Source: Misgurnus anguillicaudatus (taxonomy: Eukaryota > Chordata > Actinopteri > Cypriniformes > Cobitidae). From it: a stretch of 64,000 bases of DNA. Position numbers and translations under genes: made by a program. Below are positions 30,536 through 43,281 of this stretch, in pieces; positions within the stretch are counted from its first letter, which is position 1, and every line of letters starts with the position of its first letter. The notes below the pieces were generated by a model. It ran no database searches. It worked only from the letters and a program-made list of their open reading frames with translations, and was not told where the DNA came from. The stretch is taken from contig NC_073356.2 in the NCBI RefSeq assembly GCF_027580225.2, forward strand, positions 8,587,001-8,651,000, read 5' to 3'.

Positions 30536-31264
30536 TTAAAGTACACCTATTTCGTTGCTAAAAACAATGTTATTTTGTGTATTTGGTATAATACAATGTG
30601 TTCGCGTGGTTTATGGTTAAAAAACACATTATTTTCCACATACCATAGATTTTTTTTACCTCCAGCTTTCACGCTCTTCCTGAAACGCACAAATTTTGTA
30701 CGAAAATCGTTGTGATTGGTCTGAATACCTCTGACGTCAGCCGGAAATGTGACGCTCCTTACACTGAAAAAAATGATTCATCGAATTCAATCAATTTTTT
30801 TTAGGTAAGTGGTTGCAATCAATCTATTCATGCTACACTCAAACAAAACTTTTATATTTTATTTTACGTTACTAATCTTTTTTGTTCAAATGTAGCTTAA
30901 ATAACCTGATTGCAACCACTTACCCCAAAAATTTTTTTTTAAATTCAATGAATCATTTTTTTCAGTGTACCATGTTTGAAAGATTCGGTTGCTAACAGGA
31001 GTTAATTTACAGGCTGTGAGTCCAAGCGGGAGGAATGATGATAATGTCGGTCTTGTCTACATCACCAATCCCAGGAAGTAAACTGTTGCCTACAATCTGT
31101 GTGTTTGTTGTAGTCCAAGAAAAGAGATTTCCGTTGGAAATGATAAATTGCGTCATTGTTTACTTTGGGGTTTGTACCTTTTGCATATTGTTAACATGTA
31201 CTAATACACACTTACACACCAAAGGAAATGTAAAAACGTGAATCGGACCATAGGTGCCCTTTAA
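30536..31264. mobile_element. TTAA-flanked element with a nested MITE
   Basis: Left end TTAAAGTACACCTATT, right end CATAGGTGCCCTTTAA. It is interrupted by the TA-flanked MITE at 30762-30967. No ORF. Confidence 0.65.
30762..30967. mobile_element. Palindromic MITE with TA duplication
   Basis: Perfect ends CACTGAAAAAAATGATTCA and TGAATCATTTTTTTCAGTG, flanked by TA on both sides, which points to a Tc1/mariner-type transposase. A related copy lies at 53827-54008. Confidence 0.85.
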
Positions 31265-32518
31265 GGCCGAAGTAAGGTCCACTTTTAATGCGTATGCGAG
31301 GGTGCACAGTGCACGTGACGGAATTTCTAAAGATATCTAAAAGATACTGGAACATGATTGGGTAAAATATAGACGTATTTGACCCAACCATGAGATTAAA
31401 GAAAAGATTTATATGTTCTGTATAAAAAAATTATTTAATATTTGTGTGTCACAGAGTCATAAAGATTGTTATTTTTGGTTGAACTAACAAACTAAAAAAA
31501 TGCTGGTTTATTTTCAACCCATCTTTGAGTCAAAAAGGGACAAAACCAGCCCTTTGGTTATAATTTAATCAATGCTCGGTTGTTATTTTGGGGCAAATAT
31601 AAACATTTTCTACGTGAAATGTAATAATAATATAAATTTAATTAGAGTGTATGTTTTCTTGTATTTTAAAAACATTTGTATTTTTATAAGTCATGTTAGC
31701 AATGACATTTTGGCGGACTGCAGATGAAAATGAGCCTTTGGCTTAATTTTTGTAAATAAATCTAATAAATTGTATACGGCCCCTTTTCAAATTAATACAA
31801 AAAATGCTGGGTTATTTTCAACGCAGCGTTGGTTCAAAAGAAACAAACCCAGCCATTGGATTAAACTATACAGAAAATGTTTTATTCCATTATTTATCAC
31901 CATTATTTTTGCTTGCTTGTTTTCTCGTGATCACGACTTAATTTTCTCATGAACTCGAGAAAACAAAAGTTGTATTCTCGTTATCCTGACATGATAATCC
32001 AAATGTCATAATATAATTTCCTGTCCATAATATTTAATGTATTTTGAAGTGGACTGCTAATGCATATGAGTTGGGGTCTTCGCCGTTACCACACGTGTAG
32101 CTAATGTGTAGCCGATAGACTATTATTATTTTATAATAAATAAATAAAGTTGGACGGTTCATGTTCGTGAATTTAGGGACCATCTCTAAAGTAATACTGT
32201 ACACGTTTCTATCTTCAATAGTATTTAACAGTTTATTTAAATAAATATCAAAAATAGTGTGCACAGCTGACAACCACACAAACATGTTGGTTTTGTGACT
32301 GTTTGTTGACTTTCAGTCTTTCCATTTAAATGCTGTTAAAAGTAGAAACGTGAATATTATTGAGTAACTTAAAGACGGTCCCTAAATTCACTACTGTCAA
32401 ATTGTAAATATTGACAAATCTATTTCAGCTTGAGCGAATCTCTGATCCAAGTAAAATCTCATTTAGCTAATTTAGCAAAATATGCTTTTGCTGTTTACAA
32501 ACAAAACAACACGTTCTA

Positions 32519-34118
32519 CACTCAAAAAAATGATTCAAGCCCTTCTTAGAAATGACACATTAAAATTGTGTTCAATTAATTTAAAATACCTCATTAAGAG
32601 CAATAAGTATATATATTTAATTAGTCTAACCCAAAATTAATATGTACTATAATTTGTTGATTTCTTTTTAAAGGGATAGTTCGGCCAAAAACGATATTAA
32701 ACCCATGATTTACTCACCCCCAAGCTGTCCGAGTTGCATATGTCCATCGTTTTTCAGACAAACACATTTTCGGATATTTTAGAAAATATTTTAGATCTTT
32801 CTGTTGATTAAATGTAATGTTACGGGGTCCAGCAATAGTCCACGACCTTCAAGTCCAAAAAAGTGCGTCCATCCTTCACTAATTAAATCCAAACGGCTCC
32901 AGGATGATAAACAAAGGTCTTCTGAGGGTAATCCGTGCGGTGTTGTTGTAGAAATATCCATATTTAAAATGTTATTAACGTAATTAAATACCTTCCGGTA
33001 GCGCCGCCATCTTAGACTTAGGAGAGAGGATTAGCGTAGTGTACGCACTTTTCTTAGTGACGTATGACAAATTCGGAGGGCGCGGGACAGAGCAGCAACA
33101 GAGAAACCGCTGTATGCTGCGTAAGCGCTCATCCTGAATGCGCATCACTCCAAGATGGCGGCGCTACCGGAAGGTAGTTTATAACGTTAATAACATTTTA
33201 AATATGGATATTTCTACAACAACACCGCACGGATTACCCACAGAAGACCTTTGTTTATCATCCTGGAGCCGTTTGGATTTAATTTGTGAAGGATGGACGC
33301 ACTTTTTTGGACTTGAAGGTCGTGGACTATTGCTGGACCCCGTAACATTACATTTAATGAACAGAAAGATCTAAAATATTTTCTAAAATATCCGAAAATG
33401 TGTTTGTCTGAAAAACGATGGACATATGCAACTCGGACAGCTTGGGGGTGAGTAAATCATGGGTTTAATATCGTTTTTGGCCGAACTATCCCTTTAATTG
33501 CATAACACAATTAGTTTGAGTTTGGGTTCTGGAAAAATAATTTCCCAGCATGCTTTGCATGCAACTGCTTTTGGAGAGAAATTTTTTATTTAAGTGTTAT
33601 TTTATGCATTTTTAGGTAAAGAGAAAAACTTAATAGTGTTTAATGTTCATTTATCTTATTGATTTAGAAGCGTTTGTGTTATATTTTTTCAAATTGTTTG
33701 GTTGTGGATGTGACATATTTCTCTCAATGAGCACTAACTGTGTTAATGGCTGTTTGGAGATCAGTTTCTTCTCACAGGCTCACCCAAAGTATCATATGTT
33801 ATTATTATTAGCATGCTAACATGTGCTTATGCTAATTAGTATGACATAAAGACGTTTTATATAAAATAACAGAATTCAGTTATTCAGACTACACTACATT
33901 GAGTTATTCAACCTACGCTAAATCGAGTTATTCAGACTACAATAAATTGAGTTGAGACAACTAATTGAGTATTGCCATTTACTTTAAATTGAGTTGGACT
34001 AACTCAATATATTTTTATTGTGTAAAGCAGTTTTTTATGAGTTAGGGGTATTCACATTGGATGGAAATCTTGCCCACAATTTTATTGAGTTAATCCAATT
34101 TATCATTTTTTTTGAGTG
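32519..34118. mobile_element. TA-flanked element, second nesting level
   Basis: CACTCAAAAAAATGATTC at the left and ATCATTTTTTTTGAGTG at the right, with TA at 32517-32518 and 34119-34120. The interior near 33890-33965 repeats 'gagttattcagactaca'-like units three times at ~27-bp spacing. Confidence 0.75.
32668..33497. mobile_element. TTAA foldback carrying YY1-type motifs in both arms
   Basis: TTAAAGGGATAGTTCGGCC and GGCCGAACTATCCCTTTAA bound arms of about 330 bp that are almost exact complements. Near the apex each arm holds GCCGCCATCTT (33003-33013) or AAGATGGCGGC (33152-33162), matching the classical YY1 core. A decayed half-copy lies at 55316-55625. The 78-codon frame at 33138 is a by-product of the arm. 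Confidence 0.85.
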
Positions 34119-34345
34119 TATCGAGTACACGTAAGCTTTAATCACATCTCAAGAATACAACTTTTGTTATGTTGAGATAACGAGAAATTAAGTTATGATC
34201 ACGAGAAAACAAGCAAGCAAAAATAATAAAAGTGCATGGCCTCTCTCGGCTTCCATATAAAACAACCCAGCATAGGTTAAATTACAACCCAACGGGTTGG
34301 TTTCATCCCTTTTTGACCCATCGCTGAAAATAACCCAGCATTTTT

Positions 34346-36605
34346 TAGACTGTACCCATTTAAATAAGCATTAATCAAATGATATAACACAAATATAATT
34401 TGTTCTTTTACCAAACTAAGTAAATGTGAAAAAATGTGATATGTAACTATGTTTTTAGCACAGCTGGTTTAGCCTCCAGCTCCCACAAGCACGTGTTATG
34501 TTTGGAGAGGATCTGGCACAGGCAGTTCTAGGACAAAAACACTGTCTCTCTGAACAATAAGACCTTAACACGGACAGAGGGGCATTTGCATCAGCTGACC
34601 AGTTCAGGGTCTCACAGTTGGACTCGTTCGCCCTGTTCAGCATTCTGGCGGCAGCTGGCTGACACCGACTAAAACAAACTAAGAGCAGGTCACATAATGC
34701 TGCACCCATCGGTCTGAGATGTCTTCAGGTTTCAAAGATAACAGAAGGAGGATTGACTTCGAATCATAAAATATGCAAACGTTTATTCTCTGCAGGAGCC
34801 GCTGCGTCTCCGTAGGGAACCTTTTGTTTGGTTCTTGTACGTGGAGAAGTTACAAGCACCTCAAAGAGAATTCACAATTTAGCATCTTAAAGCATATCAT
34901 TTTTGGTAGAGAAACAACATCAAGGCTTAGTAATATAGCTCTCGCTTGGCCACGAGGCTTCTGTGAGAGATGTGATCTGCCTTTCTTCTTTGATTTGTTT
35001 GACAACAGCAATTGAGAATTTTACCCACAACCTCAACTTCACGAACCATCATCCTATGTCTTTTGTCTTTTCGCATGGGTACAGCGCAGTTGTATTAGTA
35101 GTATTAGCTGGTTCTCAGAGGCAAGCTGGCATTGTGCCCAGTGCCCTGTGGTTTGTTTCACTAAAACATCATTTAAGCAGGGCTGAGGTTAAGCATGCGT
35201 GCAGTTCACATGGCCCCTAAAGAAAATAAGCCTGGTTTATCAGAATCATGCTGGGGATATGAAGCGGTTAGCGGTTCCCATACTCCCCGTAACTCTGTGA
35301 CCCTTCCTGTATGCTTTGTGACCCAGTTAGAGCCCCTTTCCTTTTGATCATGTGATGTAAATCCCATGAGATTTGAAGGACCTGTGCTGGCAAAGGAGAT
35401 CAGAAATCAGAACAGGTTTCCTGTTCACTACACCCATGCTGACTTTGAATTTCCTTTTGGCAAACGCCCTGTGTGCAACCGCGCACTATTGCATAGTCAT
35501 AAAAGAGTCACTTACAGTTGTAAAACTGTAGCCTGTGGTCGTAAAAGGTGCTCCTTCATTAGCGCCCGCCATTAGGGACGGGAGAATCATTCTGGAACAC
35601 CAACTTTAATATTCATAGCAGATGTTTACTGTAATCTGGTGTGCCCGTAATTTCCCTAAAGCTAAATGTTTCCAGTCAGACAGCTTAAATATATGAAGAC
35701 CTGAGACAGAATGGATTCTGAATAAAACCAGAACAATGTAATGGAATTTAGAAAACATACAAAGGCTTTGTTTACTACAGCGATCGCTGGTAATTGGGTT
35801 TCAGCAAAAAGTATAACAAAAAATGTCTTTAAAAAAATGTTTATTATAAGCCTAAATGACAACATCCAGTTGAACTGGCATACTTCATGTTATTGCAGCA
35901 TGATTTGATAAGGTTACAATAAGAATCTGGAAAAAAGGAAATATGTCCATGTTTATGATTCCATCATGATTTTATGCGCATTTTGAAGTATTGCATAAGA
36001 AACGAGTGATGGAAACTTTAAATTTAATCAGCAAAAAAGTTTTTAGGCTCGCTTGAGGTGGTTTTTGGCTCATGCGAAAAAGAGTAAATGTCAATAACGG
36101 AAGATGGAAACGTATTTGCCAAATATATTCTGACGTAGTGAACATTAAACCCACAAGGCTGACCGTTTAGCTGTTTCCGCTATATATTAGTATTAGTGCT
36201 TAAATGCTGTTATTAGTACAAAAACAAACAAAATACTTCATAAAGAAAAAATAAGTTCAGACCTTGTCTTTGCGGAAATAAATCGGATCACTAACAATAA
36301 CCTGCAAATTCTCCCTTTATAAATTTCATAAGTGTCACATTAATTGCTAAAACATGACACACTAGGTCTAAGGAGGATTTTCACAATGGGTCTGGCAACA
36401 CTGCGAATGCTACACCCGCGGTCACCAGCATCTAACAGCTGCTTGAGTCACTCTCCGTCGTTTTACGCTAAACTAAACTGTCCAAGCTTAATTATATATG
36501 CGTATGACAATATGAGTTGTTTTAAATAACTAATTAGTCATTCAGATAACTTAAAAAAAAAAAATTTATACGAAAAAATTACAGAGGTCAGGATGTACAG
36601 CATAA
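34346..36605. other. Intergenic, no gene seen
   Basis: Mixed-composition DNA with short open frames (up to 85 codons) that lack domains or splice context. I cannot support a gene or a bounded element here. Confidence 0.4.
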
Positions 36606-36984
36606 AGGGGATCACACACCGACCGCGCAGCTCAGGGCCGTGCAGCGCCGCGCCGTTCTAAAAAAATGGAACACATTGTTTTCTATGAGTATACGCACAC
36701 CGGCGCCGCCCAGCTGTGAATCAGGAAGTTGTTCAAATCCCTGTCGCGCCACTCACATAGTTTAACATTAAATAACATCACATTTGTCCCAAATCATTAA
36801 CGATTAACATTTTGTATGAACGATTAATTAACGATTAATCATTAACGTATATTTTGCATTTTCAAGTAGACGCTATCTGACGAAGCTTGCGCTATTTAAC
36901 GTGCTTCCGGTTTACAATACCTCCGAGTTGTCCTGGACGCGACTCGGCGCGGCGCTGAGCTGCGCGGCCGGTGTGCAATCCCCT
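36606..36984. mobile_element. PIF/Harbinger-like MITE with TAA duplication
   Basis: AGGGGATCACACACCG at the left and CGGTGTGCAATCCCCT at the right, flanked by TAA at 36603-36605 and 36985-36987. GC-rich inverted arms ('cgcgcagctcag') surround an AT-rich centre. No ORF. Confidence 0.8.
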
Positions 36985-37178
36985 TAACACGCAGCTGTTG
37001 TGCCTTGCAGCTAATTCATTACGATGGCATAAAATAAAGTGATCAAATGTACAGGTAATAAAACATTAATTCATTATCTCATCTGTGATGATTAGCAAAT
37101 TTCATACTTCCCTGGATGGGGAAAACATCATCTCCCATCGTTACACTTTCCTTTATACGTCATTAAGCTTCACCTTTG

Positions 37179-37630
37179 CAGTGTTGGGGGTAAAGCATTA
37201 CAAGTAAGGCGCATTACGTAATGTTACTTCAGAAAAGTAATATTAAGTAAAGTAACGCATTACTTTATAAATGTTCACGTTAACATTTGAGTTACTTTTT
37301 TAAAAAAGTAATGCGAGTTACTTTTCAGTTTAATTAATTCAATTTAAAAATAAAATAATGTACTGAATTAAATTGAACATATGAACATAGAATTACGCAC
37401 TCTGTGTGCCCGAACGGGAACAGTTTGAGTCAGAAATGGAGATGGCAGGCCAGAGCTTGACATTTTTGCGATCATAAAAACACCTCAAAGGCCTGAAAGA
37501 GATCAAGCCTCAGCCAATTAAGAAAAAGTAACGCAAAAGTAACGCAAAAGTAAAGCAAGCATTACTTTCCAATTAGTTACTTTTTTTGGGGAGTAACTTA
37601 ATATTTTAATACAATATTTCCCCAAAACTG
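37179..37630 (+). mobile_element. hAT-like element, short family member
   Basis: CAGTGTTGGGGGTAA start and ...TTCCCCAAAACTG end, with CACCTTTG duplicated at 37171-37178 and 37631-37638. It is related to 6816-8069 (shared 'agtaacgcaaaagtaac'), with a large internal deletion. Confidence 0.88.
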
Positions 37631-37795
37631 CACCTTTGTTATTGTGTTATCGTGAAATAGCGACATCCAGTGGTAAAAATACTACATATTGTATCTTTAA
37701 GTTTAAGGCTATGTTTACATGACAGCAATCTAGTGAAAAACTGAAAAGTTTTTCCTTTTGTGTTTATGAAAAGTTTCATGTACAGATGACAGAAA

Positions 37796-38833
37796 GGGCT
37801 CTATCTTACACCCGGCGCAATGGTCATTTTCACACTTAGAACCTGATCTAAAGTCTAAAGTCAATGGCGTAATATGTTTTTTGTTATTTAAAGAGCGCGT
37901 TAGTAATATGCGCCTATAAATGGAACGACAAGGCGGGTTTGCTTATCACATACATAAATGTGCAGCAGCACAAAAACGCTTTTAAATATGAAAGATTAAA
38001 GGATTGAATGTAAAAGATTATTATTGAGTCTCTTGGACATAAATGAGGAGTAATTATGAGACGTTAGAAGGCGTAAAGAGCTGCTTCACTTGTAGCCTGG
38101 TAAGTAAATAAATGCTTTGCTTTAAAACAAATACATCTGTTTTTAAATGTTTTTTTTTTTTTAAATGCTACCTCACGGATTTATTGTATATGATGACTCT
38201 GTACCTGCGGATATAGTGAGATGAGAAACATTTTTAAGTAATGCTTAAAAAAACTGACGCTGTCCAAGTGCTGAAAGGTGCGGAGAGCCGTTTGTAAATT
38301 CTTTATCTCCTGTTTGTTACAAATAAAGTATTTTTACAGTACAAACCTTTTCTTACATACTTTTAAATTATTTTTTGATGATATTGGATAGCCATACATT
38401 TAAAACAGTTAAAAGCCTGCTTTTTACTTCCATGACTAAAAGAAAACGGGTTTTAAAGGTTTTAATAAAAAAAATAACAATTTCAATACAAGTGAAGAAC
38501 AACACAATTATTTAACATTATTCTTAAACTGGGGATCTTCTTCATCCGCTTAGTTTTTCAGTTTACAAAGTCCGTCATCTAAATAGCGATTAGACATAGT
38601 GCCAGCGAAACAGGCTTTTAAAGGGGATGAGAGCTGAGACTCTCATTGGTTTATTGCACGTTACGCCCAAAATACTCCCATTACTCATTAAAAAAAAGGA
38701 CCTACCCTTTTCGACCATGTGCTCAGCGCACAAACCATTTTTCCCGTCGTTAAACTAGCAAAAGTGGATTCGGACACGCCCATTTAGATGTTGTGCGCTT
38801 TAGACGATGCGCTTAGATCGTTAAATAGGGCCC
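37796..38833 (+). mobile_element. Harbinger-like element, copy 1
   Basis: GGGCTCTATCTTACACCCGG at the left, AACGATCTAAGCGCATCG complement with GGGCCC at the right, flanked by AAA. It shares long stretches with 59035-59848 ('attattgagtctcttggaca'). Non-coding. Confidence 0.75.
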
Positions 38834-39237
38834 AAAGACCTGCTTATGTATACACAAATCTGCCAAGACGACTAAATCTGCGGTATTATGAATGCCTGGC
38901 CAGTAGGTGGCGATGTTACCTCGTAAAGAAACATTACAACACTGCGCACATAAACATTCATCTAGAGAGCGATAAATACAAACAATTAAGATGGTGACAG
39001 CATCGAGCAGTTTTGTTTAGACTGATGATTTATTACAACAAGTAACCCAGGACTATAAAACACCAAAATGTTGTAACCTTTGTTGGAGAAGCGTAAAAAA
39101 AATCAGTATCTTGAGCAGCACAAACACAGTCGTGTAGGGTGCCATTGTTGGTTTGGTTATACTCATGCATGTCTATAGACTGAATTAACACATCACCGCT
39201 ATCACAGATAAACCGTATGTGTTTTAAACATTTGTGT

Positions 39238-39296
39238 GGAATTGAACCCAGAACCTTTTGCGCTGCCAATGTAATGCTCTACCAATTAGGAACACA
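39238..39296 (-). repeat. tRNA-like SINE head
   Basis: On the minus strand, TTGGTAGAGCATTAC (A-box-like) and GGTTCTGGGTTCAATTCC (B-box-like) are spaced as in a tRNA gene. The arms do not pair properly and no acceptor stem closes, so this is a SINE head or tRNA pseudogene. Confidence 0.55.
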
Positions 39297-40743
39297 ATGG
39301 GATAGGAAGACCTTAAATTAACTAAACTTCAGATGTCTCACATGCTCTACAAATGCAATGTTGTGCTGTGAACCAAAGTGTTTTGGATCCTGTTCACACC
39401 TGTATTTAGTGCTGATCATCTGAAACAGATGTTAATGCCGAGTGTAAATGGGGTCAAAGACGCCTTTCAAACAACATGTTATAATCCACACTTAAATTTG
39501 TTGTTTTAGACGACCTTTTAAAACCGTCTGTTTCATTCTCAAATGGTTTCTGATTAACATATGTTCAAAATGAATTTATCTCCTATGTTTGGCCGCAGTA
39601 GTGAGGTGTGAATGTCTGAGCACAGGATAAAGTGTGGTGTGAATGGGTGGGGTGGTGAATGATAGGCTCGTGAGAGAGGGGAAAGCGGCGAAAGATAAGT
39701 TCTCCACCACTCCCTGCCTTTCCTGAGAACTTTAGTAGATCCCGCCCCCTTTAAACACACACATGACATCACTACTGTACCCACTTTCAATTTGTTAACG
39801 GCTTTTTAACCCTTGTGCATTGTTCAAATTTACTACCCTTTCGTGGTTTTTGTGGATGAAAACATCCACTAAATTCAACGGCTGTAAAATGTATCAGATA
39901 AATTTTTTTTGCATACATTTGTTACTCATCCTTAGTACTGATCAAAACTACCAAATAATTTGGGAAAAAACACAAAATGACTGATTTTTAATATAAAAAG
40001 TGAATGCGGACTGGATTTTCTTGGGCATGTCAAAGATTAGTAAAAACATTGGCTTTGATGCATTTTTAGTTTTTATGCAGCATCAGATTTTAGTTTTCTT
40101 ATTTTAACATATGATTTTTGAAACTTAATAAATGTTTTCTCGTTTTATTAAGCTTTTGATAGTATATAGAGAATATATATTTTTCAGATGACATTTTGTC
40201 CATTAGGTGTTTTTGTGATAAGGGTGGTTTAGGTTTTTTATGTTCAAAATCTTCTAGTCAAGTTTTTAATAAAGATCAAGCAATTTCTTGTACTTATCCA
40301 GCAGACCTAGAAGCTACATCGTGTTTTCCTGCTGCTGCACCACCAAGTAACCCAAATCCCCCACTTTAATGTGATCTCATGAGAATATGTTTGTGTTTTA
40401 CAAAAAGTGTTTACTTTTATACACACTGATACGTATAATATCGACATGTCGACAAGACTAATACGTTAATTATTCACGTATTAACAGCTTTACAGACATA
40501 CAGATTTGTACGTATTAGTATTCATAATTATAAAAATTGTGGGCATTGGCGTTTCTTACTCATATTAATGACATGTTTTCAGTCGTTTAAAGATAGTTTA
40601 CTCATTCACCTAATGAAATGTTCACGACTTTCAGAGAATAACAGCACTTTAAAACCTTAAAATGAATAATATTTATGTAATCATTTAACAATTTTATAAT
40701 ATTTTGTTTGTTTGCCATGACACACAAAAGGTGTTTTCTCCTA

Positions 40744-40918
40744 CACTGTAAAAAATACTTTTCTGCCTTATTTTTTGTTAAATCAACTTATAAAATTAAG
40801 TTGACTTTTCTCATGTAGTTATAACAACTCATCTCTAGTCAAGATAAATAATAGTAAGTTGAAATGACTTGTAAATCCGAGTTGATTAAAAAAAGGCAGC
40901 AAAGTATTTTTTACAGTG
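40744..40918. mobile_element. TA-flanked MITE
   Basis: CACTGTAAAAAATACTTT and AAAGTATTTTTTACAGTG are perfect inverted ends with TA at 40742-40743 and 40919-40920. Confidence 0.85.
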
Positions 40919-41044
40919 TATGCAACAATAATTACACCAAAACACAACATAAATTCACAAAAGATGTTAATTTTTTTTTATTCACTGTAATCCACATTGT
41001 AAAAATTCATTCAATCTTGAGGGACAGATCCAAATTCAGATCCA

Positions 41045-41222
41045 AATCACATTTAAAAAATTCACTGTAAATATTTTTGTAGCATTTTTTGTCAAATCAA
41101 CTTTAAACAATTTCAACTTGAATTTATAAGTTATGTCAACTTTTTAAAGCCAAAACTTTAGTAGGTTGAATTGACTTGCAAAATCAAGTTGTTTTAACTT
41201 TGTGCTACATTTTTTACAGATT
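41045..41222. mobile_element. Decayed MITE between 23-bp direct repeats
   Basis: Begins near TTCACTGTAAATA and ends TTTTTTACAG. 'gagggacagatccaaattca' occurs on both sides (about 41019 and 41227). A fragment of the same family lies at about 2790-2880. Confidence 0.55.
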
Positions 41223-41287
41223 GTGAGGGACAGATCCAAATTCAGCTCTTTATCCAGCAATCTTGATTCCAGCTCTCAGGAAAGCCT

Positions 41288-41611
41288 TTAAAGGGACACT
41301 TCACCCATTTGCATTAAGCTTTGTATATTTAGAAACCCAGTCATGTTTTTCAATGGTCATGCATCATTCCCTCTTTTTTTTCCTGAGACAGGAGAAATAT
41401 GGATTTCAGTGTTGCACTTCCTTCTTTCAAGGATGTAAAAATCATCATTTTGCATCACTGAAAAAAGGAAGTCGTATATCTTTGTAGAGGGGGTGAGACT
41501 ACAAACACTCCTTTTCTCGGTCAAATTGGCACCAAATTCTACATTAATGTTACATTTCGACTACAAATATGATCCACTTTTAATGTTTTCACGGGTAAAA
41601 TGCTCCTTTAA
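41288..41611. mobile_element. TTAA-flanked MITE
   Basis: TTAAAGGGACACTTCACCC and GGGTAAAATGCTCCTTTAA are imperfect inverted ends of a 324-bp unit with TTAA at each edge. Confidence 0.7.
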
Positions 41612-42049
41612 ACGTCAAATCTCGCGTTCGTTATAAATTCTAATTCAAATATTGCGACTTAAGAAGCTTTACAGCAAATTGCTTTACGGCAGTGATATCA
41701 AACGCTCATCACTGATAAAATGGTTAAATCGAAATTATACAGCTATCTTTATGGTATGAAAGTGGTTTTACGTAGAAACGTAATAATGCTACGATTTAAT
41801 GTTGCAAATACATCTACATTGTACGTTAGCATCTATTTAAATGTAAAAAAAGTTTTGTGTCTTTAAAAGTTACGTATTAACAGTGAAACCAGGCTGTCCA
41901 TTCACAGACTCGTACCCCATTTACTGTACTCAAAAAACTGTGGTCAAAAAGTGACAAACCCAGCCGTTGTGTTAAATTAACCCAGAAAATGTTTATTTGA
42001 CCCAACAATAAGTTGAACCAACCCAGCCTAGGTTAAATTATTGGGACAC

Positions 42050-42954
42050 GGCATTTTTACAGTATGGAGGCACATTTTAAATGCTAATATGGGATGTGAA
42101 AGGGGGTGAATTGCCCATTTGAATGCAAAAATAAAATGTCTGTCATATTATGTCACACATTTGCCTTATTTGACTGATCATGCTTTTTCAAATAAATGTG
42201 TAAAGTTTTAAGACTTCTATGATTTCTGATAGCTTGACCAGTTCCAGTTTTACATTGAGACGTTAAGGTCAGGCAGAATATCAGGAATTGTTTGTGTGCT
42301 GTTTGCATAATTTTACATAATTAGTAGCTATTTTACAAGGCTTTGTTTAGAGTTTATAAAACACTTGTTTTTCATTAAACTTTTCCAGTCTATACTGAAC
42401 AATCAGTATATGTGAGTATGTGCAAGAGAAGGACGAAGAGAGAACAGAGAAGGGGAGAATTGAAGGATACACGTCTAAGCAAGAATCCCTCAGTATGTCT
42501 GACAGTTCAAAGCCGGGCTGAGCTTTAAACAATCTCTGTAGCGTTGTGTTAGTATTCAGTTTGAAGGTGCTTTTTAACTCTCCTTCAAATGTGATTCTTG
42601 ACAAATGCCATCATTAATTTATCTAAAGCCTGGAAACGATGGACCTGACCTCTCGAGTAAAGCATTGTGTGTAATTCAAGAAGAAAATCTTTCTTCTGAA
42701 CTGCATATCTTTAAAGAATTGAGCAAAATGAAAGCTATGATCATTAGTTTGCATGTCTTGCTATATCCAAATTATTCCCCAAATAAAACAAATAAAGAGT
42801 TCAGATGCAAACTTGTGTGTCTGACATGGTTTCTTGTAAATTAGCTTTTTTATCAGGCTCTTATGTTTAGGTTCAGTAATTTCACTTGGCAAATTTCACT
42901 GAAATGCCTTTTTTTTTTTTTTTACAAAAGTCACTTTAGTAATTTCATTGGTAT
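42050..42954. other. Intergenic, no gene seen
   Basis: AT-rich DNA without recognisable genes. A T-run lies at about 42909-42923. The two open frames of 79-85 codons near 42.4-42.8 kb show no domain. Confidence 0.4.
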
Positions 42955-43054
42955 TTAAAGAGGACATATCATCAAAACTGACTTTTTCAGTGTTTTAGTG
43001 CAGAGATCGTCTCGGTTACGGATGTAACCCTCGTTCCCTGAAGGAGGGAACGGA

Positions 43055-43219
43055 GACGTCACGTCGTGACCGACGAATTGGGAACTCGCTTAGAGAGACC
43101 AATCTGCTTCGAATACTACTAAAACGCCAATGAACTTGGCATTGAGATATTTGCATAATGCTGGCGCCGCCCCGCCAGGTGCGTATATAAGGCGCGCGTG
43201 CAAATAGGGAAATCAGCTT
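43055..43219. repeat. DIRS inverted terminal repeat, left
   Basis: 165 bp starting GACGTCACGTCGTGACC and ending GGGAAATCAGCTT. It is the reverse complement of 48959-49123 with one mismatch (GGCGCGCGTG here, GGCGCACGTG there). It includes a TATA-like word, GCGTATATAAGG, at 43181-43192. Confidence 0.95.
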
Positions 43220-43281
43220 CTGTTCGCTGAGAAAGCCGGAAGGTGACCGGCCTAAACAGCAGGTGGCAGCACCTGTGGCGA

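Larger units (their letters stand above)
31794..34345. mobile_element. Large foldback element hosting two nested insertions
   Basis: Outer arms 'aaaaaatgctgggttatttt' (31798) and 'aaaataacccagcatttttt' (34328) continue inward into 'ttttgcttgcttgttttctc' (31908) and its complement at about 34200-34220, so both arms (~180 bp) belong to one element. Inside are the TA-flanked unit 32519-34118 and, within that, the TTAA foldback 32668-33497. A hairpin of 'gaatttagggacc' words (32170 and 32378) belongs to the outer element. Confidence 0.7.
40390..41960 (+). repeat. Old dispersed repeat, interrupted; partner at 49485-49960
   Basis: Segments such as 'acagatttgtacgtatt', 'cttactcatattaatg' and 'catctacattgtacg' recur in order in the partner copy. 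This copy is expanded by at least three insertions (40744-40918, 41045-41222, 41288-41611). Confidence 0.65.

Noticed and set aside
33138..33374. 78-codon frame at 33.1 kb
   Set aside because: Entirely inside the right arm of a foldback transposon.
39238..39296. Functional tRNA gene
   Set aside because: A and B boxes are recognisable, but the T arm and acceptor stem do not pair and no terminator T-run follows at the right place; a SINE head is more likely.
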